36,716 bases of DNA from Gammaproteobacteria bacterium (GCA_919902765.1 CAKKRP010000042.1:1-36716); one strand, 5' to 3'. Shown: positions 15,829 through 25,078, numbered from the stretch's first letter. The notes: generated from the sequence alone by a model not told the origin. Translations and numbers: made by a program.

Positions 15829-17103
15829 ATGAGTGATATTCCACTATCCGCACTGATCGGCGCGCTGGTCGCGTTATTGCTGTTTTCAGCGTTTTTTTCC
15901 GGCACCGAAACAGCGTTGATGAGCATCAACCGTTATCGCTTACGCCATTTGTGCCGCGCCGGGCACCCCGGGGCGGTGCGCGCAAGTTGGCTGCTCGACC
16001 GCCCTGATCGCTTGATCGGTTTGATCTTGCTGGGCAACACCTTCGCCAATATCGCGGCGTCGTCTATCGCCACCATCATCGCGTTGCGCATTGGCGGCGA
16101 TAGCGCGGTCGCCATCGCGGCGGGCCTGCTCACCTTGGTCATGCTGATTTTTTCTGAAGTGGCCCCCAAAACGCTAGGCGCGCTTTATCCTGAGCCGGTG
16201 GCGTTTTATTCGTCATATGTCTATCAAATATTGCTCAGAATCCTGCACCCCTTGGTATGGGCCGTCAACACCTCGGCCAACGGGCTCTTGCGCTTAGCCG
16301 GAGTCGATGTCTACGAGCCGGGCACGATGCAACATTTGACCAGCGAAGAATTACGCACCGTGGTCAACGAGGCCGGTGCGTTAATCCCTAAACGCCACCA
16401 AAACATGCTGTTGAGCGTGCTCGATTTGGGGCGGGTGACGGTCAATGACATCATGGTGCCACGGCATGAAATCACCGGCATCAATATCGACCAAGAATGG
16501 GAAGATATCCTCAGTCAGCTACGCCACAGTCAGCATAGCCGCTTGCCGGTATACCACGAAGATATAGATCGCATCGTCGGATTTATTTACATGCGTAACG
16601 TCGTTAATTTAATGGCGGCAGGCACATTTGATCGCGACGCGTTTATGCATATGTTGCGCGAACCGTATTTTATCCCGGAAAATACCCCGCTCAATACCCA
16701 ATTGTTGAATTTTCAGCGTCAAGGCCGGCGCATTGGCGTGGTGGTCGATGAGTACGGCGATATTCAAGGACTGGCCACGCTGGAAGATATTCTGGAAGAA
16801 ATCGTCGGCGAGTTTACCACCGACCCATCGACCATCGTCCGCGATGTGCATCCACAGGAAGACGGTTCCTATATCGTGGACGGCGCGGTGTATGTGCGCG
16901 ATTTAAATAAAATGATGCGCTGGAATTTCCCGACCGGCGGCCCTAAAACCTTGAGCGGTCTGATCATCGAATATTTGGAAACTATCCCCGAGGCCGGCAC
17001 CAGCTTGAAAATCGGCGACTATCCGGTGGAGATCGTGCAGATCAAAGACAATACGGTAAAAACCGCGCGCGTCTTGCCGGTGCCGCCGCACCCTGCGCGC
17101 TAG
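15829..17103 (+). CDS. corB: CNNM-CBS transporter of the HlyC/CorC family (YfjD/CorB-like)
   Basis: A 424-residue protein. The N-terminal CNNM membrane domain (about 1-150) has FFSGTETALMSINRYRLRHL and LIGLILLGNTFANIAASS. A CBS pair (about 200-325) follows, with VNDIMVPRHEI, RLPVYHEDIDRIVGF and VVVDEYGDIQGLATLEDILEEIVG. A CorC_HlyC domain (about 340-420) has DGSYIVDGAVYVRDLNK. This family is linked to magnesium/cobalt resistance and Mg efflux. It lies right after ypjD, probably in one operon. It ends 10 bases from the convergent REC-GGDEF gene. Confidence 0.92.
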   Translation: MSDIPLSALIGALVALLLFSAFFSGTETALMSINRYRLRHLCRAGHPGAVRASWLLDRPDRLIGLILLGNTFANIAASSIATIIALRIGGDSAVAIAAGLLTLVMLIFSEVAPKTLGALYPEPVAFYSSYVYQILLRILHPLVWAVNTSANGLLRLAGVDVYEPGTMQHLTSEELRTVVNEAGALIPKRHQNMLLSVLDLGRVTVNDIMVPRHEITGINIDQEWEDILSQLRHSQHSRLPVYHEDIDRIVGFIYMRNVVNLMAAGTFDRDAFMHMLREPYFIPENTPLNTQLLNFQRQGRRIGVVVDEYGDIQGLATLEDILEEIVGEFTTDPSTIVRDVHPQEDGSYIVDGAVYVRDLNKMMRWNFPTGGPKTLSGLIIEYLETIPEAGTSLKIGDYPVEIVQIKDNTVKTARVLPVPPHPAR

Positions 17104-17112
17104 GTTCACTCA

Positions 17113-18129
17113 TCACAAACCCTCGCCGCGCGAGGCCACCATTAAGCGATTGCGCCCGGCGCGTTTGGCCTCATACAGCGCCTGATCGGCATCGCGGATT
17201 AAACGTTCGACATTCCAACTCGCCTTAGGCCGCAATCCCGCCACACCCAGACTGACCGTGACGAATGGACCCACCGGCGAAAAATCGTGCGGAATTTCCA
17301 GCGCTTCGACCTTGGCGCGCAACGCCTCCGCGACTTGCGTGGCGCCTTGCGGTGTCGTGCCCGGCAACACCACGATGAATTCTTCGCCGCCATAACGCGC
17401 CACCATATCGGCCGGGCGCGTAAATACCACGCGCAAGGCGTCCGCCACCTTTAACAAACACTCATCGCCCATTTGATGACCATAGTTGTCATTATAGGCC
17501 TTGAAAAAATCGATATCCGTAATGATCAACGCCAATGCCGACTGCTCGCGTATCGCACGCATCCATTCCTTGGCCAAAAACTCGTCGAAATGCCTGCGAT
17601 TAGACAAATGCGTGAGGCTGTCCTGACAGGAAATGCGTTGCAAGGTCTCGTTACTTTGTTCCAATTGCGCCTTGAGATCGCGCAATTGACGGAACGCCTC
17701 ATCGCGTTGTTGCTGAATAAACCACGCGCGCGTGTGCGCCTTGATGCGCGCGATAAGCTCAATTTGATCGGGAATTTTGACCAAATAATCACTCGCACCC
17801 GCCTCAAAGGCACGCGATTTGTCGCGCGGATCTTCTTTATTGGAAAGCACGATGATGGGTATCATCGCCGTCAGCGGGCTGGCGCGAAACTGACGCACTA
17901 GCGTAATCCCATCCACTCCCGGCATCACTAAATCGAGCAGAATAACCGTCGGCCGCACCTCGTTGACCATGGCCACAGCGCGCGCCGGATCGGCGCAATA
18001 ATGCAATTGTATGTCGGGCTCGACGCGCAAGATACGCCGCACCGCCTCGGCGACGATCAATTGATCATCGATCAATAACACCGAGGGCGGGCCATCCACG
18101 AAGGGGTTGGAGTAGTAGTCGTGAGGCAT
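17113..18129 (-). CDS. REC-GGDEF response regulator diguanylate cyclase (WspR/PleD-like)
   Basis: A 338-residue protein. The receiver domain (about 16-135) has acidic DD (21-22), phosphoacceptor Asp66 in VILLDLVMPG, SNK and the DYLVK Lys. A helical linker (135-165) follows, then GGDEF (about 168-330). The cyclase motif is GGEEF (247-251), the metal Asp pair is in IITDIDFFKAYND, and an RxxD I-site (RPAD) lies five residues before GGEEF, so product inhibition is expected. The enzyme would make c-di-GMP in response to phosphorylation; no cognate kinase is nearby. It lies 21 bases after the lipoprotein gene on the same strand and has no clear ribosome site of its own, so co-transcription is likely. 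Confidence 0.93.
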   Translation of the reverse strand: MPHDYYSNPFVDGPPSVLLIDDQLIVAEAVRRILRVEPDIQLHYCADPARAVAMVNEVRPTVILLDLVMPGVDGITLVRQFRASPLTAMIPIIVLSNKEDPRDKSRAFEAGASDYLVKIPDQIELIARIKAHTRAWFIQQQRDEAFRQLRDLKAQLEQSNETLQRISCQDSLTHLSNRRHFDEFLAKEWMRAIREQSALALIITDIDFFKAYNDNYGHQMGDECLLKVADALRVVFTRPADMVARYGGEEFIVVLPGTTPQGATQVAEALRAKVEALEIPHDFSPVGPFVTVSLGVAGLRPKASWNVERLIRDADQALYEAKRAGRNRLMVASRGEGL

Positions 18130-18150
18130 AAGGTTGTTTGGGCTCGCCGA

Positions 18151-20004
18151 TCAGTGTTGCGGAATCGCCATTGACGAAGAACAAGACACCTTACTCGCGT
18201 CCGTCAATGGCGGATTATCCCAACGCATACAAAAACGCGAACCGCCGAATTGCGCCGCGCCACCGTTGCCGACCCGTGGCAAACCCAAAACCTTGACATA
18301 TATTACCGGTGCGGTCGTACCCGTAGGGGGGGCAACGTCAGGTTTACATATCTTACCGGAAACACCTGTAAGACTACTGACGATTTTCGCAAACAGGATG
18401 CCCCCGACGCATATTGATGTTGTGCCATCTACACTACTATTCACGTCTAAAAATGCTTCACCGTCATAAGATACCAGGGACAGCGTACCGCCGAAATTTG
18501 CCGCAGTGACTGGAACCGACACCGCATAATAGCTAACACTCGCGGTCGATTTTTGGGCATTCGCCATCACCATGCCTTGATATTCGGCGCTGTTGTCAAA
18601 GCGCACTGTTTTCGGCGCCGCACGAGTGCCTTCAGACAAATAATAATAAGCCAATGCGTCAACCGACACGTTGACGGTTTGCGCTGCATTTGGCGAATAT
18701 CGTGTGAAAACAGTACCGTAAATATCCTGGCCAGCCACCAAGATTCCACAACCGACTTGAGTAACATGTGATGCTGCGTTGCGGCACTCTGTGGTGGCAT
18801 AATAATCCCCAGCCCGCGCCAAACTGATCGTGGCATCACCACGAAGATCAAATCCCTGCGCAACAATGGTGTACCCACCCGCCGCACCGGCATCGACAGG
18901 CCACTTAAAACTGCCCTGATACCAGGTTTGACTTCCATCCAACGCCTGCACCTTTTGCAAGACCAATGTATTATTTGACGCACTCAACGCTTGTGGCACG
19001 TCCACTGGAATTTTGTTAGTAACGCCGACATCCCCATTTACCCCGCCAGGCGCCACCGCCGTGACCGAAAATTCGGTAGCCCCCCCCGTAGGTTGGGCCG
19101 TCACCTCGAGTGTCGCCCCCGTCCCCGTAGACGGGGCGCCGCCATTCACCGCCCAAGTCGCACTGGGAGATTGCGTACTCCCATCTGTCATCAACGCCTT
19201 GATATAGAGGGTAAACTTCTCGCCGAAAGCGGCCACGGTGTGCGCAAATCCTTCGATGGAAATGCGTTCTATTTTTGGCATGCCGATGCTCTCGATAGTA
19301 AACGGAGGCCCGGCCAAGGTTTGCGCAGGATCGTCAAAATTCGCGGTCGCGCTGACGGCTACGCTGCCTGCGTGACCTAGATATAGCTCTGCTGCATTGT
19401 CTTGATTTTTCAACTTGGATACGGGCGAACCAGGGTCATTTAACGTCCAAGCCCAATTTACCGCTCCGGTATACGCACCCCCATCGCCCAATAACAACTG
19501 TGCGGTCAATTGCACTGTTTTGCCTGCATAGTGGTTTTCATTATTCATTATCATGACCAGCACGCTATACGAGGCTGGCGCAGTCACTGTCACCGTGTGT
19601 TCTGCATGTAACGTACGACCGCCAATATCGACTTCCGCAATCACAGTCGTCGTACCCAACGCCGACGCCACTAACGCGGCACCGGTATCAAAATTCAATG
19701 TCGCCACTGTCGCATCCGCAGTAGGGGCGATACTCCATACAACGTCGTTTAACGCAACATTGGGTTCCGCACGCAAATGGGCGGCAAGCGGCGCGCGCAA
19801 GCCTTTGACCAGCGTCGATGGGGCATCAATAATAAATTCCGACACAACCGGGGTCGTAGGGTTGGCCGGGGTTTCCGTGGCGGGTCCCACAGGCTTGTTG
19901 CATGCCGCGAACAACAACAGTGTTGACGACAAAAGCATACGCTGCAATAGTTTCACACCGCCAACCCTCGTCAATAACCGTTCACGCATGGAGGATATAC
20001 TCAT
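18151..20004 (-). CDS. Large lipoprotein with Ig-like (BIG2-type) repeats
   Basis: From ATG 20004 the 617-residue protein opens with a basic region and hydrophobic core ending LLLFAAC, with Cys35 as the lipid-modified residue. The lipobox has Phe at -3, which is tolerated but not typical. TTG 20028 and ATG 19989 are alternative starts. The rest is beta-rich and has at least three Ig-like domains: the N-terminal repeat with TTTVIAEVDIGGRTLHAEHTVTV fits BIG2-type domains, later ones show ATWAVNGG and EVTAQPTGG patterns. The C-terminal part (from about 350) has conserved-looking aromatic and Cys pairs (CRNAAS, QVGC, SICVGG, KICKPD). No enzyme motif was found. It is probably an exported surface or periplasmic adhesin/ligand protein. 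It is upstream of the REC-GGDEF gene. Confidence 0.8.
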   Translation of the reverse strand: MSISSMRERLLTRVGGVKLLQRMLLSSTLLLFAACNKPVGPATETPANPTTPVVSEFIIDAPSTLVKGLRAPLAAHLRAEPNVALNDVVWSIAPTADATVATLNFDTGAALVASALGTTTVIAEVDIGGRTLHAEHTVTVTAPASYSVLVMIMNNENHYAGKTVQLTAQLLLGDGGAYTGAVNWAWTLNDPGSPVSKLKNQDNAAELYLGHAGSVAVSATANFDDPAQTLAGPPFTIESIGMPKIERISIEGFAHTVAAFGEKFTLYIKALMTDGSTQSPSATWAVNGGAPSTGTGATLEVTAQPTGGATEFSVTAVAPGGVNGDVGVTNKIPVDVPQALSASNNTLVLQKVQALDGSQTWYQGSFKWPVDAGAAGGYTIVAQGFDLRGDATISLARAGDYYATTECRNAASHVTQVGCGILVAGQDIYGTVFTRYSPNAAQTVNVSVDALAYYYLSEGTRAAPKTVRFDNSAEYQGMVMANAQKSTASVSYYAVSVPVTAANFGGTLSLVSYDGEAFLDVNSSVDGTTSICVGGILFAKIVSSLTGVSGKICKPDVAPPTGTTAPVIYVKVLGLPRVGNGGAAQFGGSRFCMRWDNPPLTDASKVSCSSSMAIPQH

Positions 20005-20109
20005 ACTAAGTTCTCGATTACCCAGCAATAAATTGTTACCAGCATGTTTGCCTAGACTTAGTTACCGATTAAGATAGCGCTTTGGCCGCATAGACGAGGA
20101 ATCTACGTT

Positions 20110-20442
20110 ATGACAAACTCATGGAAATTATACACCATCGCCTTACTCCTAACCTTAACGGGCTGCGCCAGCGTGGAGGTAGGGCGCGATTTTAATAACC
20201 ATAAATTTATATCCGCCGTGCAGCGCGGCGTGACCACGCAATCCGAGATTCTCCAATGGCTGGGCGAGCCCGCCAGCACCGGGACGCAGGTCGAAACCTC
20301 CGGCAAGCAATATACGCGTTGGGTCTATTATTTTGGCACTGGCAAACCGCCGCGTTTTGACGACGTACACTTTAAAAACCTGGAGGTGCTCTTTGATGAC
20401 GCCAAGGTAGTGCAGGGCTATCAGTGGTCGGGTGGGCAATAG
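20110..20442 (+). CDS. BamE/SmpA-like small outer-membrane lipoprotein
   Basis: A 110-residue protein with a lipobox LTGC (Cys19) after a short basic, hydrophobic signal. The mature part follows the BamE-fold order: GVTTQSEILQWLGEPASTGT, then a YTRWVYYFGTG strand and LEVLFDDAKVVQGY. The resemblance is to SmpA/OmlA/BamE-type domains, which bind other envelope proteins. It need not be the essential BamE; it may be a related paralogue. GAGGAA lies ten bases upstream of ATG 20110. It ends 26 bases before the MFS/spermidine-synthase-like gene, so the two probably form an operon, divergent from the large lipoprotein. Confidence 0.75.
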   Translation: MTNSWKLYTIALLLTLTGCASVEVGRDFNNHKFISAVQRGVTTQSEILQWLGEPASTGTQVETSGKQYTRWVYYFGTGKPPRFDDVHFKNLEVLFDDAKVVQGYQWSGGQ

Positions 20443-20468
20443 CCCTAACATTTAGCCTAAGGAGCGGT

Positions 20469-23400
20469 ATGTACGGTTTAGCAGCCACTTTTTTAGTGAT
20501 GTCGGGCGCTGCGGCGCTGATTTATCAAGTCACTTGGGTACGCCTGTTGGGGCTTTCGATGGGCTCGACCAGCGCCTCGTTGAGCACGGTGCTGGCGGCG
20601 TTTTTTTTGGGGATGGCGGGCGGCAGTTATCTTGCCGAACGCATCACCAAAAACCGTATCCACAGCCTACGCCCTTACCTGGCCCTGGAATTGTGTATCG
20701 GGCTGGCGGGCCTGGCGCTGCTTCCGTTGCTGTTAAATCTGGACGCGATACTCGCGTACGCCCCGGCCTTTGGCACGACCTTGGCCCTGAAATTCGCCCT
20801 GGTGATGACGCTATTGTCGGTACCCACGCTATGTATGGGTGCGACCTTTCCGGTGATGGCCGCGTTGATGGTGCGGCGGCATCAAGACCTCGGCCTGCGC
20901 ATCGGTCAACTCTATAGTTTGAATACCGTGGGCGCGATGTTGGGCGCGGTCTTGTCGGCCTTCGTGCTGGTGCCACTGATCGGGTTGAATGGGGCAGTTT
21001 ATGTGGCCGCCGCGCTGAATCTTAGCATCGCGGTGATCGGCTATCTAAAGGCCCAGCACGTGACGTTGCCGCCGTTGGAACACGCCGCGCCTGCCTCCAT
21101 CCCCAACCCCTCCAAGCGCGCGCCATGGGCCTTGCCGGCATTGATCGTGTTATTCGCGACCGGCATGGTGTCCATCGCGACCGAAGTCGGTTGGACCAAA
21201 TATCTGGCCATTTTCACCGGCACCACTTTATACGGTTTTGCCGCCATTTTAGTGGTTTTTTTGGCCGGTATCGCATTGGGCTCGTGGTGGATTAAGGCGC
21301 GTCTGGAGACTATCACCAAGCCTTATGCATGGATGGCCGGCATGTTGCTGGCGATCGGCATCGCCCTGTTGTTCACGCGCGCCGTCCTGGCCGCCGTGCC
21401 CGCCTTTTATGAAGGCATCAACCACATCAGCGCACCCGGCGCAATCAAACAAGCGATAAAATATTCCTTCACCTTCGTCATGCTCTTTCCCGCGACGTTC
21501 TTATTCGGCGCGTTATTCCCGCTCAACCTAAAACTTTACTGCGGCGATCTCGCAGGGGTGCGCCAACGTGTCGGTCGCGCCTATGCAGTCAATACCGTCG
21601 CCGCGATTTTAGGGTCGCTGGCAGCGGGGTTTTGGATCATTCCCACCTACGGCACCGATGTGTTGCTGGTGTTGTGCGCGGCGCTCGTATTGTTATTGCC
21701 ATTATTATTTTTGCGCCACATCGTCAGCGCCAAACTGCGCCTGGGCTTTGCGCTGACTGCGCTGATCCTCATTGCGATCAGCCCGCAGTTGCCGGGCTTG
21801 GACTATCGACGCATGATCGCCTCGGTGGATTATGCCTATGACGAAGATGCGCGTGCAGGCGTTAAACCGACATTTTTATATTTGCAAGAAGGCAAGGCGG
21901 CGGTCATCAGTCTCGTCACATATGACGACACGGTGGCTAAATTGCAAAGCAACGGTCTCAACGAATCTGTGCTGCATATGCGCGAACCCGCGCGCTCATT
22001 GATTATCGAAAATCTATTGGCCTTGGTCCCGTATTTTCTGCACCCCGACCCGCAATCGGCGTTTGTCGTAGGCTTCGGGGGCGGCGTTACCACGCGCGCT
22101 TTTACTTATACGCCGATCAAAAAAATCCATGTGGTGGAACTCGAAGCGGCGGTGATCGAAGCAGGCCGTACGCTAAAAAACGGCCCCGTCACGGCCCTGA
22201 ATGATGCGCGCGTCACGCTCGACATCAATGATGCGCGCAACACCTTGATCGTCGAAAAACACAAGTACGACATCATCGCCGCGCAACCGTCGCACCCCTG
22301 GGTCGCAGGCGCCGCCAACGTCTTTACGCAGGAATTTTTTACCATCGTGCGTAGCCGTCTGAACGAGGGCGGCATTTATAGCCAGTGGATTAATCTTTTC
22401 CGCATGGACGTAGCGACACTGCAATCCTTGTTTAAGGCGTTTTTCAATGTATTTCCGTACGGCACCAGTTTCGCGAATATAGAAACCGGCGATTTTATGC
22501 TGATCGGATCCGAAAAACCCCTAACCTTGGATTTCAAACGTGTCGAAGCGCGCATGCAGGCACCCATGATCGCCAAGACCTTGGGATATTACGACATCGT
22601 GGACGCAGGCGATTTGGTGTGGAATTTCGCGTTATCCCGCGACGAAGTGCTCAAGGCCGCAGGCGATGCGACACCCAATCGTGACACCAATTTATTGTCC
22701 GAAGTAAATTTATCGGCGCTCACGGACGATCCCGCCGAGATCAATGATCCTTACGATTTTTTAATCGATAGTTTTCATTTTGATTTAGCGCCGCTGTTGC
22801 CGCACAACGACATCGTACCGCGTTTGTATGACGCCGGTTTGCGATTTTTATGGTGGAATGTGCCGAAAATCGCCCGCAAAATCGTCACCCGCCTGGAAAA
22901 TTATGATGCGGAATACGCGCGTGCGCTACACCATGCGGTGTTGCGTTACGAGGCGCGCGAAGACGAGGCGACGGCCTTGTATAAAAAACACGCTACATGG
23001 CCGAACGATACTCATGCGCGTCAAGCGCGTATCTACGCGGACTTGCATCAATACGACGCCGCGCGCGCGGCGCTCCTACACATCACCGACCTACCGATGC
23101 GCCGCGCCGCCACGGCATTATTATTAGCCGCGCGCGGTCAATGGGGCACACTGGCGCAAATTCATGCGCAAGATAAAGAAGAACGCGCGTGGCAATTGGC
23201 AGGGGCGGCCTTGAGCGGTGCCGCGCTAGACATCGGTGCGTTGCGCACCGCATTGGAAAGTTTCCATAAAGAGGCGCTGTTAATCCGCGCGGGCATCGCG
23301 TATTTCGCGCGCACCGGCCTCAATGACGAGGCTGACGTGTGGAGCCGCCGCCTGACGGATCTACGTGATCGCGACGTAACACGCCTCAGCGGTCTCGCCT

Positions 23401-23543
23401 ACCAGGCCATCGACAACAACGAAAAATCGCGGGCGTTACAATTGTGCGAACGTATCGCGCATATCAACCCCAAAGCCGACGTATTGGATGATTTACGTTA
23501 TCAAACGCACCAGCTAGACACACAGAAAGTCGCAAAAAATTAA
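20469..23543 (+). CDS. Fused MFS-like membrane/spermidine-synthase-like protein with TPR-like tail
   Basis: From ATG 20469 (AAGGAG ideal upstream) the protein has about 1024 residues. Residues 1-455 form about twelve hydrophobic helices in the pattern of fused MFS/spermidine synthases (LIYQVTWVRLLGLSMGST, TLCMGATFPVMA, SLNTVGAMLGAVLSAF). A Rossmann methyltransferase-like domain follows, with the nucleotide-binding loop VVGFGGGVTTRAF (GFGGG 535-539) and VELEAAVIEAGR. The catalytic region reads IIAAQPSHPWVAGAAN (AQPSHP 605-610), where true spermidine synthases have an Asp-containing DxxDP-type motif. So aminopropyl transfer is doubtful. The C-terminal 250 residues look like helical TPR-type repeats. 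Start at GTG 20424 overlaps the previous gene and is unlikely. Confidence 0.85.
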   Translation: MYGLAATFLVMSGAAALIYQVTWVRLLGLSMGSTSASLSTVLAAFFLGMAGGSYLAERITKNRIHSLRPYLALELCIGLAGLALLPLLLNLDAILAYAPAFGTTLALKFALVMTLLSVPTLCMGATFPVMAALMVRRHQDLGLRIGQLYSLNTVGAMLGAVLSAFVLVPLIGLNGAVYVAAALNLSIAVIGYLKAQHVTLPPLEHAAPASIPNPSKRAPWALPALIVLFATGMVSIATEVGWTKYLAIFTGTTLYGFAAILVVFLAGIALGSWWIKARLETITKPYAWMAGMLLAIGIALLFTRAVLAAVPAFYEGINHISAPGAIKQAIKYSFTFVMLFPATFLFGALFPLNLKLYCGDLAGVRQRVGRAYAVNTVAAILGSLAAGFWIIPTYGTDVLLVLCAALVLLLPLLFLRHIVSAKLRLGFALTALILIAISPQLPGLDYRRMIASVDYAYDEDARAGVKPTFLYLQEGKAAVISLVTYDDTVAKLQSNGLNESVLHMREPARSLIIENLLALVPYFLHPDPQSAFVVGFGGGVTTRAFTYTPIKKIHVVELEAAVIEAGRTLKNGPVTALNDARVTLDINDARNTLIVEKHKYDIIAAQPSHPWVAGAANVFTQEFFTIVRSRLNEGGIYSQWINLFRMDVATLQSLFKAFFNVFPYGTSFANIETGDFMLIGSEKPLTLDFKRVEARMQAPMIAKTLGYYDIVDAGDLVWNFALSRDEVLKAAGDATPNRDTNLLSEVNLSALTDDPAEINDPYDFLIDSFHFDLAPLLPHNDIVPRLYDAGLRFLWWNVPKIARKIVTRLENYDAEYARALHHAVLRYEAREDEATALYKKHATWPNDTHARQARIYADLHQYDAARAALLHITDLPMRRAATALLLAARGQWGTLAQIHAQDKEERAWQLAGAALSGAALDIGALRTALESFHKEALLIRAGIAYFARTGLNDEADVWSRRLTDLRDRDVTRLSGLAYQAIDNNEKSRALQLCERIAHINPKADVLDDLRYQTHQLDTQKVAKN

Positions 23544-23574
23544 GGAACCCCGGCTCCATATCTGCGTCTAAACG

Positions 23575-23595
23575 CGCGGGGCAAAAAATCCCGCG
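23575..23595 (+). terminator. GC-rich hairpin downstream of the MFS/spermidine-synthase-like gene
   Basis: CGCGGG (23575-23580) and CCCGCG (23590-23595) form a perfect 6-base stem with an A-rich 9-base loop, 32 bases after the stop. There is no U-run, so it may be a weak or Rho-assisted terminator. Confidence 0.35.
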
Positions 23596-23615
23596 TGGCC
23601 CTGCCGATATTGCGA

Positions 23616-23621
23616 TATAAT
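23616..23621 (+). promoter_or_regulatory. apaG: Perfect -10 box upstream of apaG
   Basis: TATAAT (23616-23621) matches the sigma70 -10 consensus. No good -35 is visible at 17 bases, so it may be activator-dependent. It gives a leader of about 40 bases before ATG 23668. Confidence 0.4.
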
Positions 23622-23667
23622 TAAGCGTTGCGACGCAAATCTTACTTGGTAAAACGAAATTTACATT

Positions 23668-24048
23668 ATGAATGAAGCACTTCCCAATATTATCGTCGAT
23701 GTGCAAACATCTTATTTGGCCGATCAATCGGTGCCCGATCTGCATCGTTATGTATTCGCCTACACCGTCACCATACGCAATCAAGGGGTGGTGCCGACCA
23801 AACTGTTGAGCCGCCATTGGATCATCACCGACGCGTTAGGGCGTGTGCAGGAAGTACGCGGTATGGGGGTCGTCGGTGAACAACCTCATATCAAACCGGG
23901 CGAGGGCTATCAGTACACCAGCGGCACCGTATTGGAAACTCCGGTTGGCAGCATGGAAGGCAGTTATCAAATGGTCACCGATGAGGGCAAAGAGTTCGAC
24001 GCCACCATCCCGGCCTTTACCTTATCTACCCCACGCTCGTTGCACTAG
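23668..24048 (+). CDS. apaG: ApaG protein (FN3-like domain)
   Basis: A 126-residue protein with the complete ApaG pattern: VDVQTSYLADQSVPDLHRYVFAYTVTIRNQG, LLSRHWIITD, VRGMGVVGEQPHIKPGEGYQYTSG and a C-terminal GSYQMVTDEGKEFDATIPAF strand set. ApaG is a small FN3-fold protein found with diadenosine tetraphosphatase genes; its function is unresolved. The usual apaH or ksgA neighbours are absent here. It ends two bases before the convergent peptide deformylase gene. Confidence 0.95.
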   Translation: MNEALPNIIVDVQTSYLADQSVPDLHRYVFAYTVTIRNQGVVPTKLLSRHWIITDALGRVQEVRGMGVVGEQPHIKPGEGYQYTSGTVLETPVGSMEGSYQMVTDEGKEFDATIPAFTLSTPRSLH

Positions 24049-24050
24049 CG

Positions 24051-24551
24051 CTAATTTTTTTTGACGCGCGCAAACAAATCGTGACGACGACTGACCAGGC
24101 GGTCGATAAACAGCATCCCATCTAGATGATCCAACTCGTGCTGCACGGCGCGGGCCTCGTAGCCGACGCATTCATACTGTGTGGCGTGACCGAATTCGTT
24201 ATAAGCCTGCACCTTAATCCGTTGCGCGCGCATCACATTGCCTGTGTAATCCGGCACCGACATACAACCTTCGCGCCCGACGGCCATGTCTTCCCATAAT
24301 AATATTTCCGGATTAATCAGTACCATGCGTCCGTGGTGGGCAATGTTTTTTTTGATCGATACATCGACTATCACGGCCCGTAACAAGACGCCGACTTGCG
24401 GGGCGGCGATGCCCACGCCGCCAGGGCTGGCGCGCATCGTCGTTTCTAAATCATGCACCAACGTGCGCAAGGCGCCGTCACAGGAATCTACCGGTTTAGC
24501 GACTTCTTTTAGTCGCGCATCCGGATAGGTGAGCACCGTTAAAACCGGCAC
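24051..24551 (-). CDS. def: Peptide deformylase
   Basis: A 166-residue enzyme that removes the formyl group from nascent protein N-termini. The three PDF motifs are present: GVGIAAPQ (45-52), EGCMS (94-98, Cys96 metal ligand; the more common form is EGCLS) and QHELDH (His138, Glu139, His142). It begins with GTG 24551, two bases after the stop of the upstream ACT gene, with GGTGGG in the end of that gene, so translation is probably coupled. It is likely a second, non-fmt-linked PDF, since fmt is absent here. Confidence 0.95.
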   Translation of the reverse strand: MPVLTVLTYPDARLKEVAKPVDSCDGALRTLVHDLETTMRASPGGVGIAAPQVGVLLRAVIVDVSIKKNIAHHGRMVLINPEILLWEDMAVGREGCMSVPDYTGNVMRAQRIKVQAYNEFGHATQYECVGYEARAVQHELDHLDGMLFIDRLVSRRHDLFARVKKN

Positions 24552-24553
24552 GC

Positions 24554-25078
24554 TTATCCCACCAGCGTCTCTATCGGTTCTATTTGCGCGAAGATCCCCG
24601 TATCGCGTGTCGCCGCCTCCAGGGCCGCGCGTAATGCAGGCAAGCCTGCACGCGCGACGCCCTCGATTTGCATAATATAAATTGGCGCTTGCGCGCTGCC
24701 GCCCACATCCGATTCCAGATCGAGGATATCTAGTCCGGCCTCGGCCAAGGCGCGCGTGACTTGGGCCACGATGCCGGCACGATCCGCCCCATGCACGCTA
24801 ATCAGCACGTCCGGTACGCGATGCTCGTGAAGCTGGGCGTCGATCTGGTCCACATGTACATTTAAACTCAACGAATCGGTGACGCTGGAGAGTAAGTCGT
24901 ACAAGGCCTTGGAATTGCCTGCGAATTTCACCATCAACATGATCGTGAAATTGCCGCCCAAACGCATCATGGAGGCCTCGCCCAAATGGCACCCGCCCTC
25001 GTACAAGGCGTTGCTGACATGCGCCACTATTCCAGGCCTGTCGTTGCCCACCAAGGTCAACATAAACCACTTTTGCAT
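24554..25078 (-). CDS. GcvR-like protein with two ACT domains
   Basis: A 174-residue protein made of two ACT domains. The first starts MLTLVGNDRPGIVAHVSNALYEGG; the second reads LISVHGADRAGIVAQVTRALAEAG. Both carry the G-x-D-R-x-G-I-V ligand-binding turn. This architecture fits GcvR, the glycine-responsive partner of GcvA; no gcv genes are in the window, so the target is unproven. GGAGG five bases before ATG 25078 is a strong ribosome site. It forms a tight pair with def. Confidence 0.85.
   Translation of the reverse strand: MQKWFMLTLVGNDRPGIVAHVSNALYEGGCHLGEASMMRLGGNFTIMLMVKFAGNSKALYDLLSSVTDSLSLNVHVDQIDAQLHEHRVPDVLISVHGADRAGIVAQVTRALAEAGLDILDLESDVGGSAQAPIYIMQIEGVARAGLPALRAALEAATRDTGIFAQIEPIETLVG

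Noticed and set aside
19553..20077. 174-codon plus-strand frame opposite the large lipoprotein
   Set aside because: Thr/Ala/Val-rich antisense frame; the minus-strand product has a signal and Ig-like domains.
20424..20468. GTG start for the MFS/spermidine-synthase-like gene
   Set aside because: Overlaps the upstream lipoprotein gene and lacks the ideal AAGGAG found before ATG 20469.
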